A DNA stretch of 64,000 nucleotides, taken from NCBI RefSeq assembly GCF_025753795.1, contig NZ_JAOWPS010000005.1, positions 62,001 through 126,000 of the forward strand. The letters run 5' to 3'. Source of the stretch: Mesorhizobium sp. YC-39. Lineage in GTDB: Bacteria; Pseudomonadota; Alphaproteobacteria; Rhizobiales; Rhizobiaceae. The notes beneath the pieces were generated by a model. The model was not told where the DNA came from. It did no database searches and saw only the letters and a list, made by a program, of their open reading frames with translations. Both the position numbers and the translations under genes were made by a program. Positions 54,368 to 63,373 of this stretch are shown here, piece by piece; position 1 is the stretch's first letter; each line of letters starts with the position of its first letter.

Positions 54368-55704
54368 GCCAGCAAATGCGCCAGCAGCGCCCTTAATTGC
54401 GCCGGTTTCAGCGGCTTGCGCATCAGCTCGATGCCGGCTGCGCGGGCGGCTTTCACAACGGCTTCGGTACTGTCGGCGGTGACGATCAGCGCCGGCACGG
54501 CGCGGCCGAGATAGTCGCGGACTTCGGCGATGGTGGCGGTGCCGAGATCGCCGCCGTCGAGATGCTGATCGGCAATGATGATGTCGGGTACCCAGTCGGT
54601 GTCGCCAAGCATGTCGAGCGCCTCGTCGGTGGAAGTGGCGGCGCGCACCAGGCATTGCCAGCGTTCGAGCAGGAACGTCATTGCCTGCAGCACCTCGGCG
54701 TCGTTCTCGACCAGAAGCACCTTCGTGCCGAACAGGCCGTAGCCGCGCGGCCGCTCCATGTCGACTGCGTTGGCGATGGCGTCGGCCGTGGCGCCGATGC
54801 CGACCGGAACGTCGATGTGGAAGATCGTGCCGTGGCCGACCTTCGAGGAAAACGTCACGGGATGGCCGAGTGCGGCCGCGATGCGGCGCACGATAGCAAG
54901 GCCAAGTCCTAGCCCGCCCCCGGCAAGCCCGGCATCGGCCGAGATCGTGCCGCGGTGGAATTCCTCGAACACGGCCTCGCGCTGGTCGTCGGGGATGCCG
55001 CAGCCGGTATCGGCGACGTCGATGCGGATCGTGTCGCCGCGATGCCTGGTGCCGACCAGCACGCCGCCGGAGCGTGTGTAGTGCAGCGCGTTGGACAGAA
55101 TGTTCTGCAGGATGCGGCGCAGCAAGGTGCGGTCCGAACGCACGACCGCATTGACCGGCCGGAACTTCAGCGTCAGCCCCTTCATGTCGGCGACTGGCAG
55201 GAAATCCGAGCGCAGCGATGAAAACAGCGTTTCCAGACTGACGTCGCCGATGTCGGGCTGCACGACACCGGCATCAAGCTTGGAAATGTCGAGCAAGGTG
55301 CGCAGCAGATCCTCCATCGTCTCCAGCGACCGCTCGACCTGCCGGACCAGTTTCTTGCCTTCGTCGGAGGTCTGCACCTCGGCCAGCGCCGAGACCGACA
55401 GATGCGCGGCGTTCAGTGGCTGCAACACGTCGTGGCTGGCGGCCGCCAGGAACCTGGTCTTGGACAGGTTCGCCAGCTCGGCGTTTTCCTTGGCGGCACT
55501 GAGATCGATGTTCGACTGCTCCAGCCGGCGCAAGGTCGAGTGCAGTTCCTCGGTGCGCGTACGCACGCGATTCTCGAGCGAAATCGCGGTCTGGAAGAGC
55601 GAGAAGGCATTGCCTTGCTGGTCCATCGATCGCTCGACGCGGCTGACCAGCGCGGCGTTGATCTTCTTCAGCTTCTCCAGGTCGGTGATGTTCCTGAGCG
55701 GCAT
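54364..55704 (-). CDS. Hybrid histidine kinase without its own sensor domain
   Basis: 446 residues with no signal peptide or membrane helix. A coiled coil (about 40-80) leads to the HisKA domain with His91 in AAASHDVLQPLNA. The ATPase domain follows (N box NILSNALHYT, DTGCGIPDD, GLGLAIVRRIA), then a C-terminal receiver (VLLVENDAEV, IIIADQHLDGG). Lacking an input domain, it probably takes its signal from the FIST protein encoded 10 nt upstream. It may use both its own receiver and the response regulator opposite. Confidence 0.92.
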   Translation of the reverse strand: MPLRNITDLEKLKKINAALVSRVERSMDQQGNAFSLFQTAISLENRVRTRTEELHSTLRRLEQSNIDLSAAKENAELANLSKTRFLAAASHDVLQPLNAAHLSVSALAEVQTSDEGKKLVRQVERSLETMEDLLRTLLDISKLDAGVVQPDIGDVSLETLFSSLRSDFLPVADMKGLTLKFRPVNAVVRSDRTLLRRILQNILSNALHYTRSGGVLVGTRHRGDTIRIDVADTGCGIPDDQREAVFEEFHRGTISADAGLAGGGLGLGLAIVRRIAAALGHPVTFSSKVGHGTIFHIDVPVGIGATADAIANAVDMERPRGYGLFGTKVLLVENDAEVLQAMTFLLERWQCLVRAATSTDEALDMLGDTDWVPDIIIADQHLDGGDLGTATIAEVRDYLGRAVPALIVTADSTEAVVKAARAAGIELMRKPLKPAQLRALLAHLLA

Positions 55705-55714
55705 GGAAAATGTC

Positions 55715-56797
55715 CTATTCCGCCGCCTGGCGTTCGCCGAAGGCGATGCCGGTAAAGGTCTGGTTCAGATGCATCGACCGGTATTGTTCGCCATAAGTGC
55801 CGAAGCCGATGACATTGTTGACCCGGTAGAGTTCCGAAATGTCGCGAAAGACCTGTCGGTTGCGGGCGTCGAGCCGGCGCAGCACACAGTCGAAGCCAAG
55901 GATCATGTCGATGCCGCCCAACCTGTTCTCGACGTCCCGCAAAGCGGCACGCGTCGATTCCACCATGTCCTTGGGCTGGGCGATGGACAGGACGACGCCA
56001 TCGTCGATGGCGCAGAAGAACGACAGTGAGCCGTCCGGATGCATTCTCTGGATCGAGCGGCAGTAATATTCGCCACCCACCTTCACCACCACCGGATGCG
56101 AGGCGAAACTCAGCGGCGTCAGCGTCTGCGCGACGATGCCGACCGAAGCGGCATATTCCTCGGCGGCATTGATGGCGTTGAACTCGCGCACGATGCGATG
56201 ATCAGGATCGGACGCTGTCACCACCAGCTTCTCGTCGGTGGGAACGAAATTGTCGGTCTTGAACACGTGGAAAGGAATCTCGGTGGCGATCAGCACGATG
56301 ATGGCGCTGTCGGAGGCGACCTTGCCATTCGAGATCAGCCGCGTCGTCTCGAATTTGAGATCGTCGCCCGCCGACCCGCCGATCAGCGGAATGTCGTCGA
56401 GGCCCCAATGGATGGCCGAGGTTACCGCTTCCTCGGCATAGGACAAGCCGTCGATGAAGCAGAGCGCGAAGGTGCTTTTGGCCCGCTCAGGCCCGCTCCC
56501 GCGCAACGAACGCCTGAGTGCCTCGACTTCGCCGGTGATCTTGTCCATGCCCGACGAGGACAGATTTTCGACCATGGTGCTGGCCGCCGAAAACGATGCG
56601 GAGGGAAGCAGCATCGCCAGGATATGGCCGTCCTCCAGGCCTTGGGGCGTGATCTCGCCAGCGGTCGAGCAGCCGGCATAGCTTAGCGCCGGCGCATGGA
56701 TCTTCAGTGCATCCGCCAGGGCGGCCGCCTCGACAAGGCTTTGCGAAAAGAACAGCAGGGCGAAGCCGGCGTCGATGGCGGCGGCTTCCACCGCCAC
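55715..56797 (-). CDS. FIST-domain sensor protein (N-terminus probably frameshifted)
   Basis: 360 residues from a GTG at 56797, holding a FIST_N domain (SYAGCSTAGEITPQGLEDGHI, PLIGGSAGDDLKFETTRL) and a FIST_C domain (RSIQRMHPDGSLSFF...MILGFDCVLRR...VIGFGTYGEQYRSMHLNQTFTGIAF). FIST proteins are thought to bind small ligands such as amino acids and work with kinases. Coding similarity clearly goes on upstream (YACGLSALTTDEPDPDAFARA) with no usable start in that frame. A plausible ATG at 56963 opens another frame that would join it if one base near 56862 were removed. The gene is either frameshifted or starts at the GTG. Confidence 0.82.
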   Translation of the reverse strand: MAVEAAAIDAGFALLFFSQSLVEAAALADALKIHAPALSYAGCSTAGEITPQGLEDGHILAMLLPSASFSAASTMVENLSSSGMDKITGEVEALRRSLRGSGPERAKSTFALCFIDGLSYAEEAVTSAIHWGLDDIPLIGGSAGDDLKFETTRLISNGKVASDSAIIVLIATEIPFHVFKTDNFVPTDEKLVVTASDPDHRIVREFNAINAAEEYAASVGIVAQTLTPLSFASHPVVVKVGGEYYCRSIQRMHPDGSLSFFCAIDDGVVLSIAQPKDMVESTRAALRDVENRLGGIDMILGFDCVLRRLDARNRQVFRDISELYRVNNVIGFGTYGEQYRSMHLNQTFTGIAFGERQAAE

Positions 56798-57253
56798 TGC
56801 CCGGGCGAACGCATCCGGGTCAGGCTCGTCGGTGGTGAGCGCCGACAGGCCGCAAGCATAGCGCGTCCGTGAACTGGCCAGCGGCTCCTCCTGTCGTTTT
56901 CTCCGACGCGCTGTTGTTCGCGATTCTTTGTTCGCCTTGGGCGCGGGGGGCGTCGAAAGCCATTGTTGTCTTCAAGTGGCGCTTTGGCAATGGCCGATCC
57001 ACCACTTGTCGCCCAGCCACTCATCGCCGGCCGGCGGTAGCGCACTGCGATCGAAGTTTTCGGTTCATGCCACCGTTTCTCCAGCGTGACCGAAAGTACA
57101 ATATGCGGATTTTCGGGCGAACTGCATTCTCACGACTTCGGGATTTCGGGCCGCTTTTTCCGTGCGTTACACGGGTGGAGGAAGAGCGAACAGCCGGAGC
57201 GCGCGCGCCGCATCGGCGACGGAACGACCAAGGTAATTACCCAGGGAGGTTTC

Positions 57254-57754
<501 letters not shown>

Positions 57755-57756
57755 AC

Positions 57757-57834
57757 AGGGCAATAGGCAGTAGGCAGTAGGGAACCAAAGGGCAACCCCT
57801 TATTGCCTTACTGCCCTACTCAACTATTCCCTAA
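57757..57834. repeat. Short repeat tract between coxS and coxL
   Basis: GGCAGTA-type units repeat at 57765-57781, and a partly complementary arm (TTGCCTTACTGCCCTACT) lies at about 57803-57820, so the leader can fold. A clear GGAGGA ribosome site for coxL follows at 57840. Confidence 0.55.
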
Positions 57835-57851
57835 ATTCCGGAGGAATTCTT

Positions 57852-60203
57852 ATGGGCATTGAAGGCGTTGGCGCTCGGGTGGCGCGCAAGGAAGACAAGA
57901 GGTTCATCACCGGCGCCGGCCGCTATGTCGACGACATGGTGGTTCCCGGCATGAAGCATGCGGCCTTCGTGCGCAGCCCGCACGCACATGCGCAGATCAA
58001 GAAGATCGACGTCAAGAAGGCGCAAGGCATGCCAGGCGTCATCGGTGTGCTGACCGGCAAGGAGCTCAAGGCAGACGGTATCGGCAATCTCATCTGCGGC
58101 TGGATGATCCATTCCAAGGACGGCTCGCCGATGAAGATGGGGGCGTGGTCGCCGCTGGCCTTCGACAAGGTTCGCTATGTCGGCGACGCGGTGGTCGTCG
58201 TGGTCGCCGAAACCAAGGGCCAGGCGCGCGACGCGGCCGAAGCGGTCGACATCACCTATAAGGAATTGAAGGCGGTCGTCGATGCGCCGAAGGCGCTCGA
58301 AAGGAGTGCGCCGCAGATCCATCCGGAAGCCGAAAGCAATCTGATTTTCGACTGGGAACTCGGCGATAGCACGGCGACCGACGCGGCGATCAAGGCCGCT
58401 GCCCATGTCACCCGCATGAATATCGTCAACAACCGGCTGGTGCCCAACGCCATGGAGCCGCGTGCGGCGCTTGGTTATTATGACAAAGCCGAGGACCACT
58501 ACACGTGCTGGACGACCTCGCAGAACCCGCATCTCGCGCGCCTGGTGATGAGCGCCTTCTACAATGTCGCGCCGGAAAACAAGCTGCGTGTCATCGCGCC
58601 TGATGTCGGCGGCGGCTTCGGCTCGAAGATCTACATCTATCCCGAGGAGATCGTCTGCCTGTGGGCCTCGAAGAAGACCGGCGTGCCGGTCAAATGGGTG
58701 GCCGACCGCACCGAGAGTTTTCTCACCGACGCCCATGGCCGCGACCATGTCTCGACCGTGGAAATGGGCTTTGACAAGAATAACAGGATCACCGGACTGA
58801 AGGTCGACACCATCGCCAATCTCGGCGCCTATATGTCACTCTTCTCGTCCTGCGTGCCGACCTATCTCTATGCGACGCTGTTGTCGGGACAGTACGATAT
58901 TCCGGCGATCCACGCCAATGTGCGCGCCGTCTACACCAACACCGCGCCGGTCGACGCCTATCGCGGGGCAGGGCGGCCGGAAGCCACCTATCTGCTCGAA
59001 CGTACGATGGAGACGGCCGCGCGCGAGCTGGGCGTATCGCCGGCGGAGCTTCGCCGCGCGAATTTCATTACATCGTTTCCACACCAAACGCCGGTCATCA
59101 TGAACTATGACGCCGGCAACTATGCTGCCTCGCTCGACGCGGCGATGGCGGCTTCCGACTATGCCGGCTTTGAAAAGCGCAAGGCGGCCGCCGCCAAGAG
59201 AGGCAGACTGCGCGGCATTGGCATGAGCAATTACATAGAGGCCTGCGGCCTCGCGCCGTCAGCGGCCGTCGGCAGTCTTGGAGCGGGTGTAGGTCTTTGG
59301 GAAAGTGCCGAAGTGCGCGTCAACGCCGTCGGCACGATCGAGGTGCTGACCGGTTCGCACAGCCATGGCCAGGGCCATGAGACGACCTTTGCGCAATTGG
59401 TCAACCAGCGTTTCGGCGTGCCGATAGACAGCGTCTCGATCGTTCATGGCGACACCGACAAGGTGCAGATGGGCATGGGCACCTACGGTTCGCGCTCGGG
59501 TGCGGTCGGCATGTCGGCCGTTGCCAAGGCGCTCGACAAGGTCGAGGCCAAGGCCAAGAAGATCGCCGCCCATCTGCTCGAGGCCGATGAGGGCGACATC
59601 GTCATCGAAAACGGCGCGCTGAAGGTGGCGGGCACCGACAAGAGCGTGCCGTGGTTCCAGATGGCGCTTGCCGCCTACACCGCCCACAATCTGCCTGGCG
59701 GCATGGAACCAGGGCTGAAGGAGACGGCGTTCTACGATCCGTCGAACTTCACCTTTCCGGCCGGCTGCTATGTCTGCGAGGTCGAGATCGATCCGGAAAC
59801 CGGCACGACCGAGATCATCCAGTTTGTCGCTGCCGACGATTTCGGCAACATCATCAATCCGATGATCGTCGAGGGCCAGGTGCATGGCGGCATCGCGCAA
59901 GGCATCGGGCAGGCGCTGCTGGAGGGTGCCTTCTACGATGCCAGCGGCCAGCTGCTGACGGCGAGCTACATGGACTACACCATGCCGCGCGCAAGCGATC
60001 TGCCGTCGTTCAAGGTCTCGACATCGAACACGCCGTGCCCGGGCAATCCGCTCGGCATCAAGGGCTGCGGCGAGGCCGGCGCCATCGGCTCACCGCCGGC
60101 GGTCATCAACGCCATTACCGACGCTATCGGCGTTACCGATATCGCCATGCCGGCATCGCCATCCACGGTCTGGGCGGCGATCCGGGCGGCGACGAAGCAC
60201 TGA
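57852..60203 (+). CDS. coxL: CO-dehydrogenase-like molybdenum subunit, form II
   Basis: 783 residues of the xanthine-oxidase-family large subunit. The active-site loop reads AYRGAGR (369-375), the form II signature, rather than the AYRCSFR of true CO dehydrogenases. Other marks are DVGGGFGSK, GSHSHGQGHETTFAQL and the catalytic glutamate in KGCGEAGAIG near the C-terminus. It binds the molybdopterin cytosine dinucleotide cofactor and hydroxylates a substrate that is often not CO. No cofactor-insertion genes (coxDEF type) are in the window. Confidence 0.93.
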   Translation: MGIEGVGARVARKEDKRFITGAGRYVDDMVVPGMKHAAFVRSPHAHAQIKKIDVKKAQGMPGVIGVLTGKELKADGIGNLICGWMIHSKDGSPMKMGAWSPLAFDKVRYVGDAVVVVVAETKGQARDAAEAVDITYKELKAVVDAPKALERSAPQIHPEAESNLIFDWELGDSTATDAAIKAAAHVTRMNIVNNRLVPNAMEPRAALGYYDKAEDHYTCWTTSQNPHLARLVMSAFYNVAPENKLRVIAPDVGGGFGSKIYIYPEEIVCLWASKKTGVPVKWVADRTESFLTDAHGRDHVSTVEMGFDKNNRITGLKVDTIANLGAYMSLFSSCVPTYLYATLLSGQYDIPAIHANVRAVYTNTAPVDAYRGAGRPEATYLLERTMETAARELGVSPAELRRANFITSFPHQTPVIMNYDAGNYAASLDAAMAASDYAGFEKRKAAAAKRGRLRGIGMSNYIEACGLAPSAAVGSLGAGVGLWESAEVRVNAVGTIEVLTGSHSHGQGHETTFAQLVNQRFGVPIDSVSIVHGDTDKVQMGMGTYGSRSGAVGMSAVAKALDKVEAKAKKIAAHLLEADEGDIVIENGALKVAGTDKSVPWFQMALAAYTAHNLPGGMEPGLKETAFYDPSNFTFPAGCYVCEVEIDPETGTTEIIQFVAADDFGNIINPMIVEGQVHGGIAQGIGQALLEGAFYDASGQLLTASYMDYTMPRASDLPSFKVSTSNTPCPGNPLGIKGCGEAGAIGSPPAVINAITDAIGVTDIAMPASPSTVWAAIRAATKH

Positions 60204-60216
60204 GGGGGAACAAACC

Positions 60217-61014
60217 ATGTATTCAGTCAACTACCACCGTGCCGCCTCGGTCAATGAGGCCGCCAAGCTGATCAAGAGCGGCGATGCGAAGCTGTTGTCG
60301 GGCGGCATGACGCTGATCCCCGCGATGAAGACGCGGCTGGCCGCCCCTTCCGACCTCGTCGATCTGTCGCGGATCAAGGAACTGCAAGGCGTCAAGGTGT
60401 CGGGCAAGACCATCGCCATCGGCGCCGGTACCACGCATCATGAAGTCGCCGCCGACGAGAAGCTGAAAAAGGCCTGTCCGGCGCTTGCCCATCTGGCGTC
60501 GCTGATCGGCGACCCGGCGGTGCGCTACAAGGGTACGATCGGCGGCTCGATCGCCAACAACGATCCGGCGGCCGATTATCCGGCAGCACTTCTTGCGCTC
60601 GACGCCACCATCGCCACCAACAAGCGCGAGATTGGCGCCGACAAGTTCTTCAAGGGCCTGTTCGAGACGGCGCTGAAGGATGGCGAGATCATCACCGCGG
60701 TGACTTTCACCGCGCCGGCCAAGGCAGCCTATGAAAAGTTCCGCAACCCCGCCTCGCGCTATGCGATCGCTGGCGTGTTCGTGGCCAAGGGCAAGGATGG
60801 CGTCAGGGTCGCCGTCACCGGGGCCGGCGACGACGGCGTCTTCCGCTCGAAGGAGATCGAGGCAGCGCTGGCCAAGAATTTTGCCGCCGCGGCGCTGGAC
60901 GGCATGAAAGTGCCGGCGAAGAATTTGATGAGCGACATCCACGCCTCGGCCGACTACCGCGCCAATCTAATCGCGGTGATGGCCAAGCGCGCGGTGGCTG
61001 CCGCCAACGCCTGA
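60217..61014 (+). CDS. coxM: CO-dehydrogenase-like FAD subunit
   Basis: 265 residues of the vanillyl-alcohol-oxidase-type FAD-binding fold, with the flavin motifs LSGGMTLIPAMKTRL and KGTIGGSIANNDPAADYPAALLAL, followed by the CO_deh_flav_C domain. It receives electrons from CoxS and passes them on. It starts 13 nt after coxL and is followed by a terminator, closing the three-gene operon. Confidence 0.92.
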   Translation: MYSVNYHRAASVNEAAKLIKSGDAKLLSGGMTLIPAMKTRLAAPSDLVDLSRIKELQGVKVSGKTIAIGAGTTHHEVAADEKLKKACPALAHLASLIGDPAVRYKGTIGGSIANNDPAADYPAALLALDATIATNKREIGADKFFKGLFETALKDGEIITAVTFTAPAKAAYEKFRNPASRYAIAGVFVAKGKDGVRVAVTGAGDDGVFRSKEIEAALAKNFAAAALDGMKVPAKNLMSDIHASADYRANLIAVMAKRAVAAANA

Positions 61015-61038
61015 CATCAGCCAGATCCTGATGCATGA

Positions 61039-61060
61039 AGGGGGCCTTTCGGCCCCTTTT
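61039..61060 (+). terminator. Terminator of the coxSLM-like operon
   Basis: A perfect GGGGCC / GGCCCC stem (61041-61046 / 61051-61056) with a TTTC loop is followed by TTTT, 25 nt after the coxM stop. Confidence 0.85.
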
Positions 61061-61085
61061 GCATCTTTGTTTCACGCCATCCCCC

Positions 61086-61138
61086 GGGGAAAGCGCATGC
61101 GCTTTTCCCGGGAAAACCGCTGTGCACTTTTCCTGTAG
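61086..61138. repeat. Palindromic intergenic repeat, family B, copy 2
   Basis: GGGGAAAGCGCATGCGCTTTTCCCG, in two halves, followed by GGAAAACCGC and CACTTTTCCT. It matches the inner part of the element at 91-158; the outer arms are eroded here. The following stretch to 61274 is the leader of the acyltransferase gene, with a GGGAG ribosome site. Confidence 0.7.
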
Positions 61139-61274
61139 TTACCTTCGGTGGCCATCTCGCACTTGCACAAGGCGATATTGCACTGCAATATGGCGCCGAC
61201 CACGCGAGCCGGGTTCGGAGTCTTCACCACGAGCTGCAGCCCTTTTCGCATCATCCAATGCGAAGGGAGTCGGC

Positions 61275-62297
61275 ATGACGGACATCTCCGCGACGCATGT
61301 CGTTCCGTCCCGGTCGGCCGCCGACACTGCGTCGAGAACAAGGCTGGCCTATCTCGACGGATGGCGCGGCCTGTCGATAGCACTGGTCCTGATCGGCCAT
61401 TTCTTTCCCGTTCCCGGCATCAATCTCGGCGTCATGGGCGTAGAGTTCTTCTTTGTGCTCAGCGGTCGGCTGATGGCGGAAATCCTCTTTATCGAGCGTT
61501 ATCCGCTGAAGAAATTCTTCAAGCGCCGGTTCTCGCGCATCTATCCGGCGCTACTGGTTTTCGTCGTCGTCTCAATGATTGCCCTATCCGGCACCTTCAT
61601 CGCCTTCAAATGGAAGGCGGCGCTGACGGCGCTGACGTTTACCTATAATTATGCTGGAATTCTCTTCACCCGGGCCGGCGCGCTGGACCATATCTGGTCG
61701 CTCTGTGTCGAAGAACACGCCTATGTCATCCTGGCGCTGATAAGTTTCGTCATTTCAAGGCGTAGCCGCGTCATCGCGCTGCTCGGCACGCTGTCGGTGC
61801 TGGCCATGGCGAACGGCGCCATTTCGTATTGGGTGCTCGGCATAGATTACGAGGCCACCTATTGGCGAACTGACGTGCACATCGCCTCGATCCTGCTGTC
61901 GGCGGTGATTTGCCTGCTCAAGGCCGACGACAGGCTGCCGGCCTTGTTCAGGGGTCCGCATGTTGCCCTTGCGGCGTCCGCCGCGGCAGTTCTTCTGTTC
62001 ATTGATCAGGTACCGACGCCGATCCACTACCTGGTGGCCGTGCCGCTGCTGGCGCTTGCCGTCAACTCGCTCGACTTCAGTGCGCGCTACCTGACTGGAT
62101 TCTTGTCCTCGCGGCCGATGGCGATGCTCGGGCTGTGGTCCTATTCGCTCTATCTGTGGCAGCAGCCCTTCTACAAATTCGTCTATTCGCAAGGCAGTGC
62201 GCCACTGCCCATGCTGGCAGGCGTGTTCGCCTGCGCGCTGTGCAGCTACTACATCGTCGAAAAGCCGGCCCGCGCCTGGCTGAACCGCAACTGGTAG
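61275..62297 (+). CDS. Membrane acyltransferase (family 3, OafA-like)
   Basis: 340 residues from an ATG at 61275. It has about ten hydrophobic helices. The start of the fold is RLAYLDGWRGLSIALVLIGHFFP, with the expected DGxRG and catalytic histidine, followed by GVEFFFVLSGRLMAEI and RRFSRIYPAL. Such enzymes O-acetylate or succinylate surface polysaccharides and lipids. The target is unknown: no polysaccharide cluster is adjacent and the gene stands alone. Confidence 0.88.
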   Translation: MTDISATHVVPSRSAADTASRTRLAYLDGWRGLSIALVLIGHFFPVPGINLGVMGVEFFFVLSGRLMAEILFIERYPLKKFFKRRFSRIYPALLVFVVVSMIALSGTFIAFKWKAALTALTFTYNYAGILFTRAGALDHIWSLCVEEHAYVILALISFVISRRSRVIALLGTLSVLAMANGAISYWVLGIDYEATYWRTDVHIASILLSAVICLLKADDRLPALFRGPHVALAASAAAVLLFIDQVPTPIHYLVAVPLLALAVNSLDFSARYLTGFLSSRPMAMLGLWSYSLYLWQQPFYKFVYSQGSAPLPMLAGVFACALCSYYIVEKPARAWLNRNW

Positions 62298-62303
62298 GAT
62301 GGA

Positions 62304-62792
62304 TCAGGTCCGCAAGCCGTTTTTGCGTGCCGATAAATAACGGCGCAGGCCAGCTTCGCCGCGCGGCGTCGTCCAGCGATGGTTCCACGCGAAGGCAGGC
62401 CGCAGCAACGGCGCCAGCAATTTCAGGATCGGCCGCTCCACCGTCACCTGCCAGGTCAGCTTGACATGGGTGCCGGTCCCGGAAGGGGCCAACTCCGCGC
62501 GCCACAGGCCGTCGAAGTCACCGATCGTCTTGACGCCGACGAGCTTGCCTGGATCCATCTCGACGGCCTCGATGATGAAGTTCAGTTCATAGGGCAGGGC
62601 GCCGCGTGCGCGGGCTCTCGCTCTCGAGCCGACCAAGCCCTTGCCCTTCCTGTCGAGCGGCACGGCCTCCTTGTAGACATCGCCCCACCAGAGCGGCAGC
62701 AACTCGGCATCGGACAGCACGTCCCACACCTCTTGCGGAGTCGCTTCGGGGATGTCCCAGCTTTCGTCGAAGCGGAAGACATTGCTCGGCAT
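62304..62792 (-). CDS. SRPBCC (START/Bet v1-like) domain protein
   Basis: 162 residues from the ATG at 62792; a GTG 12 nt upstream is an alternative. The single SRPBCC domain begins FRFDESWDIPEATPQEVWDVLSDAELLPLWWGDVYKEA, a standard opening of the polyketide-cyclase-like group, and ends with a basic helix (LRRYLSARKNGLR). These proteins bind hydrophobic small molecules in a deep pocket. No function can be assigned. Confidence 0.82.
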   Translation of the reverse strand: MPSNVFRFDESWDIPEATPQEVWDVLSDAELLPLWWGDVYKEAVPLDRKGKGLVGSRARARARGALPYELNFIIEAVEMDPGKLVGVKTIGDFDGLWRAELAPSGTGTHVKLTWQVTVERPILKLLAPLLRPAFAWNHRWTTPRGEAGLRRYLSARKNGLRT

Positions 62793-62872
62793 GGTGTTTT
62801 GCACCCGGCTGGCGGAAGCTTTTACATTAGCCCTGGCTTCTTTATGGCGCCAGTGTGCAGTTCGCTGACGTG

Positions 62873-63373
62873 TCAGCCGGTGATCTGCCTGGCGTAATAG
62901 CGCACGGTCTTTTTGCCGCCATGGATCACCGCATCGCCGACCTCGACAAAACCGAGTGCCGCGTGAAAGGCGTCAGAGGCGGGATTGGGCGGCTCGGCAT
63001 TGACCTCGCAGGTGACGAGGGTCTGGCCGGCGCGCGAAACATGATCGAACAGATCCTCATAGAGCCGGCGGGCGTGACCGCGACCGCGCCCGTGGCCAGC
63101 GACGACGACGCGGTCGACATAGACGAAGCGTTTGTAGCGGTCGCGGAACCACAGGAAATTCGGACTGTCGTAATTGGCGTCCTGGTCGAAGGTCATGATG
63201 AAGGCGTCGAGCGCACCGATGCGGCGCGCATAAAATGCTTCACCGAGCAGGAAGGAAAGACGCCCGGCTTCGAGCCATGACAGTTCGGCCGCATGCTCGT
63301 TATTGAGGGCGAGGATGGCGGGCTCATCCTGTGGCGAAACCCTGACGATTAGCGCGGGCGTATTCGTCATCAC
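62873..63373 (-). CDS. GNAT-family N-acetyltransferase
   Basis: 166 residues. The acetyl-CoA binding motif is VVAGHGRGRGHARRLYEDLFDHV, with the R/Q-x-x-G-x-G/A pattern, and the C-terminal ALGFVEVGDAVIHGGKKTVRYYAR completes the fold. The substrate is unknown. Its ATG overlaps the cutC stop by 4 nt, so it is the second gene of that operon. Confidence 0.86.
   Translation of the reverse strand: MMTNTPALIVRVSPQDEPAILALNNEHAAELSWLEAGRLSFLLGEAFYARRIGALDAFIMTFDQDANYDSPNFLWFRDRYKRFVYVDRVVVAGHGRGRGHARRLYEDLFDHVSRAGQTLVTCEVNAEPPNPASDAFHAALGFVEVGDAVIHGGKKTVRYYARQITG

Noticed and set aside
57757..57834. Repeated short units resembling a CRISPR or tandem array
   Set aside because: Units are only about 7 bp, imperfect and without spacers, with a partly complementary arm; this is a foldable intergenic repeat. 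No CRISPR array or cas gene was seen anywhere in the window.
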